Source: Candidatus Pelagibacter communis | GTDB taxonomy: Bacteria > Pseudomonadota > Alphaproteobacteria > Pelagibacterales > Pelagibacteraceae | Assembly: GCF_001180185.1 (NCBI RefSeq) | Contig: NZ_CVSS01000037.1 | Coordinates: 1 to 64,000 of the forward strand | Direction of reading: 5' to 3' | DNA length: 64,000 nt | Position numbers and translations under genes: made by a program | Shown: positions 43,493-52,577 of the stretch, piece after piece | How the letters are laid out: each line of letters starts with the position of its first letter | Numbering within the stretch: the first letter of the stretch is position 1 | The notes under the pieces: model-generated | Told to the model about the DNA's origin: nothing | Database searches by the model: none | The model's input: the letters and a program-made list of their open reading frames with translations, nothing else

Positions 43493-45211
43493 TTAGTTCC
43501 AAGCTTTTTCGTACGGAACAGTTTTACCTTGAGGCTTCTCATCTCGCTTAGCTTTTGGCGATCCTGCTTGTCCTAACCAGTATTCTTCACCTTTCGGTTT
43601 AGATAATCTTGGACCACATCCACCATACGTATTGTTAGCTTTATCTGCAGCCTCCATACGTGACATTACTAAGTTCATTTCTTCTGCAAGACGATTCATA
43701 GCTTCTTGTGGAGAAAAAGCACCTGAGTTAACATCTCCAATTTGTTGCCACCATATTTGCGCAAGTTTCGGATAATCCGGAACATTGATGCCTGTAGGTG
43801 ACCATAATACTCTATTAGGAGATCTATAAAACTCTACTAATCCTCCTAACTTTGGAGCTCTTTCAGTAAAAGATTTATGGTTTATATCACTATCTCTTAT
43901 GATGGTTAAACCAACGTGACTTTTCTTTAAAGAAACAGTTTTAGATACAACGAACTGAGCATATAACCATGCAGCTTTTCTTCTATCAACTGGAGTAGAC
44001 TTAAATAAAGTCCATGAACCAGCATCTTGATATCCAAGCTTCATTCCCTCGTCCCAATAAGGTCCTTTTGGTGACGGACCCATTCTCCATAAAGGAGTTC
44101 CATTGTCATCAACAGTTTTATTTCCTGAGCTCTTAGGCGCTACCATCGATGCAGTAAACGCTGTATACCAGAAAATTTGTTGTGCTACGTTACCAGATGA
44201 TAAAGCTGGTAAAGACTGGTAGAAGTCCATACTTGCAGCACCTGGAGGAGCATAAGCTCTTAACCATTCATCCCATTTTCGAATAGCGTAGACGGCAGCA
44301 GGACCATTTGCAGCTCCACCTCTTGCCACATCAGCTCCAACTGGGTTACATGTTCCTTTTTCCATTCTGATACCCCATTCATCTACTGGAACACCATTAG
44401 GTTTTCCAACAGATCCGGCACCAGCCATAGATAACCATGCGTCAGTCATTCTCCAACCTAAATCTGGAGCTCTTTTACCATAATCCATGTGTCCATAAAC
44501 TCTAACACCATCGATGTTTTTAACATCATTAGTAAAATAATCAGCGATATCTTCATATGCTGACCAATTTACAGGTACACCTAAATCATATCCATATTTA
44601 GCTTTAAAACCTTTTTTGATTTCAGGTCTATCAAACCAATCTTTTCTAAACCAATAAAGGTTTGCAAATTGTTGGTCAGGTAATTGATAAAGTTTTCCAT
44701 CTGGGCCTGTTGTAAATGATTTACCAATAAAATCATCGATATCAAGCGTTGGTAAAGTAACATCTTTTCCTTCACCAGCCATCCAGTCAGTTAAATTTAC
44801 TGCTAGTTGAAGTCTTGAATGAGTACCAATTAAGTCAGAATCATTAATATATGCATCATACAAGTTTCTTCCTGTTTGCATTTGCGTTTGCACAGCCTGT
44901 ACAACTTCACCTTCTCCTAAAAGTTGGTGATTTACTTTTATTCCAGTAATTTCCTCAAATGCTTTTGTTAGTGTTTTAGACTCATACTCGTGAGTAGGAA
45001 TTGTTTCGGATAGGACATTTATTTCCATTCCTTTAAATGGTTTCGCGGCTTTTTGAAACCATTTTAATTCCTTAATTCTGTCTTTCTCAGATAATGTAGA
45101 AAGACTAAACTCACCTGTAGCATACTTCTTAATTGCATCAGCATAAGAAGAAGTTACAAGTAGTGAGAATGAAACAACAAAAGCTAGGATTGTTTTTATT
45201 TTATTAAGCAT
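43493..45211 (-). CDS. glpV: Glycerol ABC transporter substrate-binding protein
   Basis: I start at the ATG giving a clean signal peptide (MLNKIKTILAFVVSFSLLVTSSYA), 572 residues. An upstream TTG would add 14 residues. AGAGGA just before the ATG is a good ribosome site. The mature protein is much longer than typical sugar SBPs and ends in an aromatic and lysine-rich tail, as the glycerol-type GlpV does. Motifs include YINDSDLIGTHSRLQLAVNL and YQDAGSWTLFKSTPVDRRKA. It is followed by a strong terminator, then by glpSTPQU. Ligand glycerol is inferred from the gene set. Confidence 0.85.
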   Translation of the reverse strand: MLNKIKTILAFVVSFSLLVTSSYADAIKKYATGEFSLSTLSEKDRIKELKWFQKAAKPFKGMEINVLSETIPTHEYESKTLTKAFEEITGIKVNHQLLGEGEVVQAVQTQMQTGRNLYDAYINDSDLIGTHSRLQLAVNLTDWMAGEGKDVTLPTLDIDDFIGKSFTTGPDGKLYQLPDQQFANLYWFRKDWFDRPEIKKGFKAKYGYDLGVPVNWSAYEDIADYFTNDVKNIDGVRVYGHMDYGKRAPDLGWRMTDAWLSMAGAGSVGKPNGVPVDEWGIRMEKGTCNPVGADVARGGAANGPAAVYAIRKWDEWLRAYAPPGAASMDFYQSLPALSSGNVAQQIFWYTAFTASMVAPKSSGNKTVDDNGTPLWRMGPSPKGPYWDEGMKLGYQDAGSWTLFKSTPVDRRKAAWLYAQFVVSKTVSLKKSHVGLTIIRDSDINHKSFTERAPKLGGLVEFYRSPNRVLWSPTGINVPDYPKLAQIWWQQIGDVNSGAFSPQEAMNRLAEEMNLVMSRMEAADKANNTYGGCGPRLSKPKGEEYWLGQAGSPKAKRDEKPQGKTVPYEKAWN

Positions 45212-45306
45212 TTTTTTTCCTCTCTTGTGTTTGATAAAAATTAAGACTAACAAGAATTCGTAATGAGTGTAAAGAGCAAATTCTTTATTTTCAATTTTAA
45301 GTTGAA

Positions 45307-46788
45307 TTAAATTATTAAACTTCTTTTAATTGCCTTTTGCCAGCCAATGATTAATTTTTTTCTTTTAGATAGTCCCATTTTTGGAATGAATTTTTTATCT
45401 AATTTCCATTTATTTGAAATATCTTTAAGAGACTTGTAAACTCCAATTTTTAGACCAGCCATAAATGCTGCACCCAACGCTGTTGTTTCGTCCACTTTTG
45501 GTCTTAAAACTTTTACATTTACTACATCACTTAAAAATTGAGCAAACCAATTATTTTTTACCATTCCTCCATCTACTCTTACGATTTTAGGTCTTAGGCC
45601 ATCATTTTTCATTGCCTCGAATAAATCATAAGTTTGATACGCAACTGACTCGACTGTTGCTCTAACAATATCATTTATACCTGAGTCTCTAGTTAATCCA
45701 CTTAACACTCCTCTAGATTTTGCATTCCAGTAAGGAGTACCCAATCCTGTAAAAGCTGGTACTAAATAGATACCATTATTTGAATTAAGCTTCTTAATTA
45801 ATCTTTCAGTATCAGAGGCTTTTTTGATAAACTTTATCTTGTCTCTCAACCATTGAATACCTGCACCAGCAATAAATATTGATCCCTCTAACGCGTAAAC
45901 ATTTCTTCCGTTCAGTCTAAAACCAATTGTAGTAAGTAACTTATTTTTTGAATAAATTATTCTACTACCAGTATTTAGTAGTAAAAAAGCTCCTGTTCCA
46001 TACGTACTCTTTAAAGATCCTGCCTCAAAACAACACTGTCCTACTGTTGCTGATTGCTGATCTCCAATCATGCCTGTGATAGAATATGACTCTCCAGTTA
46101 TTTTTGGATCCGTATGCCCAAAATCATCTGAACAATCTTTTACTTCTGGTAGAATATGTTCTGGTATTTTAAGCATTTTTAAAATTTGTCTGTCCCATTT
46201 ATTGTTTATGATGTTAAATAACATTGTTCGACTAGCATTTGTTGCATCAGTAAAATGATTTGTACCCCCAGTTAGTCTCCATAACAAAAAACAATCCACA
46301 GTTCCAAATAGTAACCTTCTTTTTTTAATTAATTCTTTAGCTTTAGGAACATTATCAATTATCCATTTTATCTTAGTTGCTGAAAAGTAAGCATCAATTA
46401 ACAAACCTGTCTTATTATAGATTAATGTTTCTTTTTTTTGCTTAATAAGCTTATTGCAATAATCAACTGCTCTTCTATCTTGCCAAACTATTGCATTATA
46501 AATTGGTTTTCCAGAATGTTTGTCCCAAAGTATTGTTGTCTCTCTTTGATTTGTAATTCCTATAGTTAGAATTTTTCCTTTCAGATGTTTACTTTTTTTT
46601 ATTACATTTCGTAAAACTTTTTGAGTTGTTGACCAAATTTCATCTGGATCATGCTCTACCCACCCATCTTTTGGGAAATATTGTTTGAATTCCATTTGTG
46701 AAACAAATTTAACTCTTCCGCTGAGATCAAAAAGAATTGCTCTACTAGATGTTGTGCCTTGATCAATAGAAACTATAAATTTATGCAT
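45307..46788 (-). CDS. glpK: Glycerol kinase
   Basis: This 493-residue FGGY-family kinase has the N-terminal loop SIDQGTTSSRAILFD (7-21), ITNQRETTILWDKHSGKPIY, GTVDCFLLWRLTGG and FTGLGTPYWNAKSRG, which are typical of GlpK. It phosphorylates imported glycerol to glycerol 3-phosphate. Its ATG overlaps the stop of the preceding TMAO-type permease gene (TGATG at 46790-46786), which joins the methylamine-oxide and glycerol operons on the same strand. Length is normal. Confidence 0.95.
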   Translation of the reverse strand: MHKFIVSIDQGTTSSRAILFDLSGRVKFVSQMEFKQYFPKDGWVEHDPDEIWSTTQKVLRNVIKKSKHLKGKILTIGITNQRETTILWDKHSGKPIYNAIVWQDRRAVDYCNKLIKQKKETLIYNKTGLLIDAYFSATKIKWIIDNVPKAKELIKKRRLLFGTVDCFLLWRLTGGTNHFTDATNASRTMLFNIINNKWDRQILKMLKIPEHILPEVKDCSDDFGHTDPKITGESYSITGMIGDQQSATVGQCCFEAGSLKSTYGTGAFLLLNTGSRIIYSKNKLLTTIGFRLNGRNVYALEGSIFIAGAGIQWLRDKIKFIKKASDTERLIKKLNSNNGIYLVPAFTGLGTPYWNAKSRGVLSGLTRDSGINDIVRATVESVAYQTYDLFEAMKNDGLRPKIVRVDGGMVKNNWFAQFLSDVVNVKVLRPKVDETTALGAAFMAGLKIGVYKSLKDISNKWKLDKKFIPKMGLSKRKKLIIGWQKAIKRSLII

Positions 46789-48941
46789 CAGTCAATTCCA
46801 AGGTGTTTTTTTCTTTTATCAACCCAAGATCTAATTAGATTATCAAATATTAAAGCTATAAATGCTACGCATATGCCTAAAGTTAATCCGATCCCCGCAC
46901 CTTTTTTATCTGATAATGCTTTTAAAATATATTGACCTAAATCTTCTGTACCAATGAATGCTCCAATAATTACCATAAATAGAGCAAATACAATTGTTTG
47001 GTTTATACCAAGCATCATATGAGGAAACGCTAAAGGAAATTCTATTTTAGTTAATCTCTGAAACTTATTTACACCTGACATAGTTGCAGCATCATGCAAG
47101 CCTGCTGGAACACTTCTAAGTCCCTCAATTGTATATCTTGTTGCTGGTATTGTAGCGTAAACTATAACTGCAATTAATACAGATGTATCCGTTATTCCAA
47201 ATAACATCATTACAGGAATTAAATATACAAAAGAAGGGAATGTTTGAAAAATATCACAAACACCTAACATAAAATTTGCTGAGTGTTTATTTTGGAAACA
47301 TAAAGTGCCAACTGTGAATCCAATAATGCATGATACTATTACGCCAAAAGTTGCCATATATGCAGTTACTAAAGCTCTATCCCACCAAGGGCTGAATGCG
47401 ATAAATAAAGTTAAAGCACAAACTACTAATGCTGAACGTAAACCACCAATTAAATATCCCGCACCAACAATCAAAACTATTGTGGCTATTGCAGGCATTC
47501 TTAAATACAAAGCTCTCATAGGTTGAAGTACTTCTTGTATTAACCATGTATTGAAAGCTTTAATATAAATAAAGAAAGTATCAAAAATCCAATCTACTCC
47601 TTTATTCCAAAAATCAGCAGTTGATATTCCTTTATTATGAGGAATTTCAAATAAATAATTGAAAGTATCTTTAAATAAATAAGTTCCAATATAAGCTAGC
47701 ACTATTCCAATAACAAATATAGCTCCAAAAAATAAAAGGTTTTTGTTTCTTTGGTAAAAGGTAAGATTACCAAAATAATCTGTTTGTTTATTGGCCCATG
47801 CCAGAGACAACTTGTCTAAAAGAATTGCAATCAAACTAATACATAAGCCTGCCTCTAAAGCTAATCCAATGTTTAATTGGTTTAGTGCTAATAACAAATT
47901 AAATCCTAAACCTTTTGCACCAATAAAAGCTGATATAACTGCCATTGAAAAGCAAACCATGATCACTTGGTTTACCCCAATTAAAATATCTCTTCTTGCG
48001 GTTGGAATTAATACTTTAAACATTAATTGAAAATTAGTGCATCCACTCATTCTACCTGCCTCAATAACTTCTGGAGAGACTGCTCTTAAACCTAATAAAG
48101 TTAATAAAATCATCGGAGGTATTGCTACAACCATAGTAATAATCACTGCAGCATGATCACCCACTCCAAAAAGAACTAGTGCTGGAACCAATACAGCGTA
48201 TTGTGGCATGGTCTGCATTACCAGTAATATTGGGTATAAAGCTTTTTCTACTCGTTTACTTCTAAAAGCTGCTATCCCCAATCCTAAACCAAAAATAAAA
48301 GATAATGGAGCAGCAACCAATATAAAAGAAAGTGTTTGCATAGAGGGTTTCCATTGACCAAATACAGAAATGTAAACCATAGTTAAACCTGCGAATAAAG
48401 CTAGACCTTTACCACTAAGCTTATATGAAAGAAGCGCCGCACCTGCTGCAACAATTGTCCAAGGTAATCCTGGTAATTCAGCCCATGGATTTTTATCTAT
48501 CCAATCCCAACTAGTAAAAGCAACTATAGTTTCAAGACCTCCTAATAATATCTCTCTAATTAATTCTATTAAAAAAGTCATGAAGGCAGTCAAATTTCTG
48601 CTTATTTGTAAAACTATCGGACGACTTTTAAATTCTTGAGTATCTTCGTTCCAAACTTCAATTGGCATCCAATCGTTCATTAAAAAAAATAATGAGTCAT
48701 TAATCCAAATAGGCAACCAGCCAAGCAATGGAGGCAATCTCCAAAAGACATCAAAAGCATAATATCTTACTTCTTTTCCTAAAAATACATAACTACTTTG
48801 ATTAGGATCTTTCACAAATTCTGCTTGGCCTCTAATGAACTTATATGTTTCAGGGACATCGACCGCAAAACATAAAGCAAAAAATACGATTAATAAAAAT
48901 AACCATTGAAAAGTTTTTGGATATTTTTTTAAAAGTTCCAT
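46788..48941 (-). CDS. tmoW: TMAO-type ABC transporter, double permease
   Basis: This 717-residue permease contains two ProW/OpuAB-type domains in tandem. The first ATPase-contact loop is EAGRMSGCTNFQLMFKVLIP and the second is DAATMSGVNKFQRLTKIEFP. About fourteen or more hydrophobic segments are visible, and a hydrophilic N-terminal section precedes the first domain. The fused form and its place beside TMAO demethylase match TmoW of the marine TMAO transporter. Glycine betaine or choline remain possible substrates. It starts 3 bases after tmoV ends and overlaps glpK. Confidence 0.85.
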   Translation of the reverse strand: MELLKKYPKTFQWLFLLIVFFALCFAVDVPETYKFIRGQAEFVKDPNQSSYVFLGKEVRYYAFDVFWRLPPLLGWLPIWINDSLFFLMNDWMPIEVWNEDTQEFKSRPIVLQISRNLTAFMTFLIELIREILLGGLETIVAFTSWDWIDKNPWAELPGLPWTIVAAGAALLSYKLSGKGLALFAGLTMVYISVFGQWKPSMQTLSFILVAAPLSFIFGLGLGIAAFRSKRVEKALYPILLVMQTMPQYAVLVPALVLFGVGDHAAVIITMVVAIPPMILLTLLGLRAVSPEVIEAGRMSGCTNFQLMFKVLIPTARRDILIGVNQVIMVCFSMAVISAFIGAKGLGFNLLLALNQLNIGLALEAGLCISLIAILLDKLSLAWANKQTDYFGNLTFYQRNKNLLFFGAIFVIGIVLAYIGTYLFKDTFNYLFEIPHNKGISTADFWNKGVDWIFDTFFIYIKAFNTWLIQEVLQPMRALYLRMPAIATIVLIVGAGYLIGGLRSALVVCALTLFIAFSPWWDRALVTAYMATFGVIVSCIIGFTVGTLCFQNKHSANFMLGVCDIFQTFPSFVYLIPVMMLFGITDTSVLIAVIVYATIPATRYTIEGLRSVPAGLHDAATMSGVNKFQRLTKIEFPLAFPHMMLGINQTIVFALFMVIIGAFIGTEDLGQYILKALSDKKGAGIGLTLGICVAFIALIFDNLIRSWVDKRKKHLGID

Positions 48942-48944
48942 AAT

Positions 48945-49973
48945 TTAATTATTATTTTTTCTTCCTCCAAAAACTGTATTAATTATTTTAGTTGGATTAA
49001 TGGAACCTATAATTTCGTTGTTTTCATTCACTACAGCAACTGGTTTTTCTTGAGTGAGAATTTTTTCTGCAACATTCTCTATAATTTCATCTTTTGAGAC
49101 TTTTAAGTCACCTAAATTATCTTTAGATACCTCCATAACATCTTCAATCAACAAGACTTTTTCTCTTGGTACTTCTTCAGTAAATTTTCTGACATATTCA
49201 GTAGCTGGGTTTAAAACAATATTAGCAGGTGTATCTAACTGCTCAATTATACCATCTTTCATAATTGCAATTCGGTCTGCAAGTTTTAAAGCCTCGTCAA
49301 AATCATGTGTAATAAACATAATTGTTTTTTGTAACTTATCTTGAAGTCTTAAAAACTCATCTTGCATTTCTTTTCTAATTAATGGATCTAAAGCTGAAAA
49401 AGGCTCATCTAAAAACCAAATATCTGGCTCAACTGCTAATGATCTTGCAATACCTACTCTTTGTTGTTGTCCTCCTGAAAGTTCTCTTGGAAAATAGTTT
49501 TCTCTACCATCAAGACCAACTAGTTTAACCATGTCCATTGCTTTACTAATACTGTCTTCAATCTTGATTCCTTTAATCTGAAGTGGAAAGGCTATATTTT
49601 CAACAACAGTTTTATGAGGAAGTAAAGCAAAGCTTTGGAAAACCATTCCCATTTTATTTCTTCTAAGATCTATGAGGTCTTTATTGTTTAGTTTTAACAA
49701 GTCTTGGCCCTCTATAAAAATTTTACCACCTGTAGCATCTGTTAATCGTGAGATGCATCTTAGTAAAGTTGATTTACCTGAGCCTGATAAGCCCATAACA
49801 ACTAACATCTCTCCTTTTGAAACTTCAAAAGAAGCATTGTTCACACCTACAATACACCCATTTTCTTGGAAAGTTTTAGCATCAACATTACCATTAGAAT
49901 CTTGAAGCATTTTTTGAGCATTTGCTCCAAATATTTTATACACATTTTCACATTTGATAACTGGCTCAGACAT
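48945..49973 (-). CDS. tmoV: TMAO-type ABC transporter, ATPase
   Basis: This 342-residue ProV-like ATPase has an unusual Q/N-rich N-terminal extension, Walker A GLSGSGKST (about 62-70), C-loop LSGGQQQRVGIARSL, Walker B IWFLDEPFSALD and switch FITHDFDEAL. The C-terminal 65 residues form a partial CBS-like domain (KPVAVVNENNEIIGSINPTK), which in relatives senses ionic strength or nucleotides. It drives the TmoW permease encoded directly downstream. Three unrelated genes separate it from the binding-protein gene. Confidence 0.88.
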   Translation of the reverse strand: MSEPVIKCENVYKIFGANAQKMLQDSNGNVDAKTFQENGCIVGVNNASFEVSKGEMLVVMGLSGSGKSTLLRCISRLTDATGGKIFIEGQDLLKLNNKDLIDLRRNKMGMVFQSFALLPHKTVVENIAFPLQIKGIKIEDSISKAMDMVKLVGLDGRENYFPRELSGGQQQRVGIARSLAVEPDIWFLDEPFSALDPLIRKEMQDEFLRLQDKLQKTIMFITHDFDEALKLADRIAIMKDGIIEQLDTPANIVLNPATEYVRKFTEEVPREKVLLIEDVMEVSKDNLGDLKVSKDEIIENVAEKILTQEKPVAVVNENNEIIGSINPTKIINTVFGGRKNNN

Positions 49974-50036
49974 AAATTTTAATTAGGTTATATGAAATTA
50001 GGATAAAATTAAATCCATAATATTGTTACTTTCCCC

Positions 50037-50588
50037 CTAAAAATTTTTAATATAATAAACTCTTGTATCAATTCCTGTACTTAAAAAACTTAATGCTTCA
50101 CCACTTACAGTTATTGACTCGTCAACTCCAACATTATTTCCGCTCACTGTAAACCCTGCAAAACACTTATTTTTCTCCTCATCCCACTTAACAAATGTTT
50201 CATCAATTTTGTTACCGTTAATTGTATAAATTTCATGAGCTCTAAAATTTAAAAAATTTGCACCCATAATTGCACGTTGAGGAATTAATTTTGTAGCTTT
50301 ACAAACTTGCTCGTAAACTTCATCTGTTAACTTATAGTGATCTGTGCCATCAAAAGTTACTAATATTCCTGAGGGCAATTTAGAAATTAATTCACTTAAT
50401 TTCTTTTCTTTAGCAATTCTTTCCTCCTCTAATTTCATTTTTCTAACAAGTTCATCACCACCACCAAACTTTATATTTAGAATAAAAAAAGATAATGAAA
50501 TAATGAAAATTATTAATATCAACCCACCAAACTGTTTTGTGGTCTCAGGTAAATATTTTATTTTATTCAAAAAATTTTCTTTCAACAT
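50037..50588 (-). CDS. Membrane-anchored hypothetical protein (183 aa)
   Basis: This 183-residue protein has one N-terminal transmembrane segment (FGGLILIIFIISLSFFIL) and then a coiled, charged stretch (RKMKLEEERIAKEKKLSEL). A periplasmic beta-rich domain with two cysteines (YEQVCKATK and NKCFAGF) follows. No family is recognised. It adjoins the MORN-repeat gene (stop and start are next to each other) and lies inside the tmo cluster. It may act with the MORN protein at the membrane, which is inference from the gene order. Confidence 0.6.
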   Translation of the reverse strand: MLKENFLNKIKYLPETTKQFGGLILIIFIISLSFFILNIKFGGGDELVRKMKLEEERIAKEKKLSELISKLPSGILVTFDGTDHYKLTDEVYEQVCKATKLIPQRAIMGANFLNFRAHEIYTINGNKIDETFVKWDEEKNKCFAGFTVSGNNVGVDESITVSGEALSFLSTGIDTRVYYIKNF

Positions 50589-50966
50589 TTAATCTTGTAA
50601 CTCTCCATTTTTCCATATTCCTGTTTTTTGAGTTCCATCGGACCAAGTAAAAGTTCCTTTTCCATTCATAAAACCTTTTGCCCATTCACCTTCATAAGTT
50701 GAACCATCAGGAAAGGTTAAAATACCTAAGCCGCTCCATTCGCTATTTTTAAACTCACCTTTGTAGATGTATCCGTTAGGCCAAGTCTCAATTCCTTGTC
50801 CGTTTTTCTTAGTACCTACCCACTCACCCTCATAAGTAGTTTTATCTGTGTAAACCCATTTTCCAAAACCGTTTTCACAATTTCCTTCTTTGCACCCTGT
50901 ACTTCGTGCTATCGCAACTGAACTGATAAATAAACCTAAAATAATTACTAAGAGGTATTTTTTCAT
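50589..50966 (-). CDS. Secreted MORN-repeat protein
   Basis: This 125-residue protein has a signal peptide (KKYLLVIILGLFISSVAIA) and about four MORN repeats, for example TYEGEWVGTKKNGQGIETWP, YKGEFKNSEWSGLGILTFP and TYEGEWAKGFMNGKGTFTW. MORN repeats bind lipids or proteins. Here the protein would be periplasmic or attached to the outer face of the inner membrane. It sits between an exported hypothetical and a membrane-anchored hypothetical, all within the TMAO transporter gene set. The role is unknown. Confidence 0.78.
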   Translation of the reverse strand: MKKYLLVIILGLFISSVAIARSTGCKEGNCENGFGKWVYTDKTTYEGEWVGTKKNGQGIETWPNGYIYKGEFKNSEWSGLGILTFPDGSTYEGEWAKGFMNGKGTFTWSDGTQKTGIWKNGELQD

Positions 50967-51000
50967 AGCAATACTTTACACAAAATTAGTTAAAAAAAAA

Positions 51001-51462
51001 TTATACTTTTTTGTCATCCTTATTACATGAATAAATAGAAATATATTTTTCAGAGTTTTCACTTTTCATATTTTTTGTTATTTCATGAATTAATTCACCT
51101 GTTTTTCTTGTGATAATACCGGACTCAGAATAATTTTTTTCTTTATCAATTGATTTAAATAAAACCACATCTTTATTGACTACTTTGACATTAAGTTTTG
51201 ATGAAACTGAAAGAAATGATGATAACCCTTTGATTAAAAGTGTTTCTGGTTTTTTTGATAAAATTTTTAAACTATCTATACCTTTTTCATTTAAATCTTT
51301 TGCTAAAAATGTTTGATAGTTATATTTTGAATTTTTAATTATTTTTTTTTCTAAATCACAGACAAACTCGAGATCAATATTTTCATTTATGCTAACATCT
51401 TTTGCTAAAGTTTGATTAAAAAATAATAAACTAATTAGTATAGTAAAAAAATATTTGATCAT
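51001..51462 (-). CDS. Exported hypothetical protein (153 aa)
   Basis: This 153-residue protein has a signal peptide (MIKYFFTILISLLFFNQTLA). The rest is lysine- and serine-rich with two cysteines (LEFVCDLEKK and YSCNKDD). No family is recognised. It lies after the terminator that follows the binding-protein gene and before the MORN-repeat gene. Its expression would depend on read-through or on its own promoter. Confidence 0.55.
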   Translation of the reverse strand: MIKYFFTILISLLFFNQTLAKDVSINENIDLEFVCDLEKKIIKNSKYNYQTFLAKDLNEKGIDSLKILSKKPETLLIKGLSSFLSVSSKLNVKVVNKDVVLFKSIDKEKNYSESGIITRKTGELIHEITKNMKSENSEKYISIYSCNKDDKKV

Positions 51463-51474
51463 CTAAATTTGTTT

Positions 51475-51510
51475 AAAAAAAATCTCCCCCAACATAGTTG
51501 GGAGAGATTT
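51475..51510 (-). terminator. Terminator after the TMAO binding-protein gene
   Basis: On the minus strand AAATCTCTCCCAA (51510-51498), a 5-base loop and TTGGGGGAGATTT (51492-51480) form a 13-base stem with one mismatch, running into a tract of eight T residues (51482-51475). It lies about 20 bases after the SBP stop. Position and strength parallel the terminator after the glycerol SBP gene. Confidence 0.85.
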
Positions 51511-51532
51511 AAAGATTTAACTGCCTTTAATA

Positions 51533-52477
51533 TTATTTAATAAAAGCTTTCCAAACTTTCTCGTTATCTTTCAGCCATTTTTTAGCTGCATCCTCATGAG
51601 TCATTTTGTCAATGTCAACTAAAGCTGCCATTGCACCAATCTGACTTGTTGAGAAAGAAAGTTTTTTGAACATTGCTGCTGCATCCGGATGAGTTTTTGG
51701 AAAATCAGCATTAACCGCTTTTTTCAAATAACCATCTGGCGAACCACATTTTCCATCTCCACCATCTTCAGGTCTGCAACCTGCAGTGTAAGGAGGAAAG
51801 TCGATAAATGTAAAACCAGCACCATCAGTAAAGTTTGGTGTCCAGTTAAAAATGATTGTTCCTCTTCCTTCTTTTTCAGCTGCTGCTAACTCTGCCCAAA
51901 GTGCATCCGCACTTCCAGCAAATTTAACCCACCATAGATCTCCCAATCCTAAAGCGTCAACTCTTTGGGGGATTAGGTCACCATGCCAAGTTTGTGGACC
52001 TTCCAACATTCTTCCTTTTCCATCTGGAGAGTCAGGTGTTGTAAAGTTTTTAGCACAGTCTGGATTTTTTAAAGCAGTCCAGTCTGGTAATCCTGGGCAT
52101 AATCCTTTTTCAGCAACCCAATTAGGATATCCCATATCCTCAAGTGTTCTTGCTTCATGGTCTCCCCAGTCTAGCAATCCACCTTTATCAAGAGCTGTTG
52201 TGAATGATTTACCAAAAGCAGATTCCCATACCTCATGAGATATAGTAACGTCACCAATTCTAATTGACTCGTATACTGCTTGTGAGTCAGCATTTACGTA
52301 TTTTACGTTGTTACCCATGCTTTCCATTATTCCACCAATAACGTAAGCCATTACAATTTGACTTGACCAATTGTGTGTCGGAATTACGATGGGTTTTTTG
52401 CTATCTGCATTAGATAGTCCAGCAAAACTAACTGCTGAGATTATCGCTGCAGAAATTAACGATATTATTTTTCGCAT
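51533..52477 (-). CDS. tmoX: TMAO-type ABC transporter, substrate-binding protein
   Basis: I start at the ATG (314 residues) preceded by AAAGGGG, which gives the signal peptide MRKIISLISAAIISAVSFAG. A start 60 bases earlier would spoil it. The mature protein is an OpuAC-type SBP rich in tryptophan, with HNWSSQIVMAY, HEVWESAFG, LGDLWWVKFAG and IIFNWTPNF, the kind of aromatic cage that binds quaternary ammonium groups or TMAO. It is divergent from the TMAO demethylase gene with a 100-base gap. Neighbourhood favours TMAO, but betaine is possible. Confidence 0.85.
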   Translation of the reverse strand: MRKIISLISAAIISAVSFAGLSNADSKKPIVIPTHNWSSQIVMAYVIGGIMESMGNNVKYVNADSQAVYESIRIGDVTISHEVWESAFGKSFTTALDKGGLLDWGDHEARTLEDMGYPNWVAEKGLCPGLPDWTALKNPDCAKNFTTPDSPDGKGRMLEGPQTWHGDLIPQRVDALGLGDLWWVKFAGSADALWAELAAAEKEGRGTIIFNWTPNFTDGAGFTFIDFPPYTAGCRPEDGGDGKCGSPDGYLKKAVNADFPKTHPDAAAMFKKLSFSTSQIGAMAALVDIDKMTHEDAAKKWLKDNEKVWKAFIK

Positions 52478-52577
52478 TATTTCCCCTTTCTTAATATTAA
52501 GTATGGTTAGTATGTGCCTAAGTAAAATGATAGTCAACTACTAGATATTTATATAATATAACAATAGATTATAAAAA

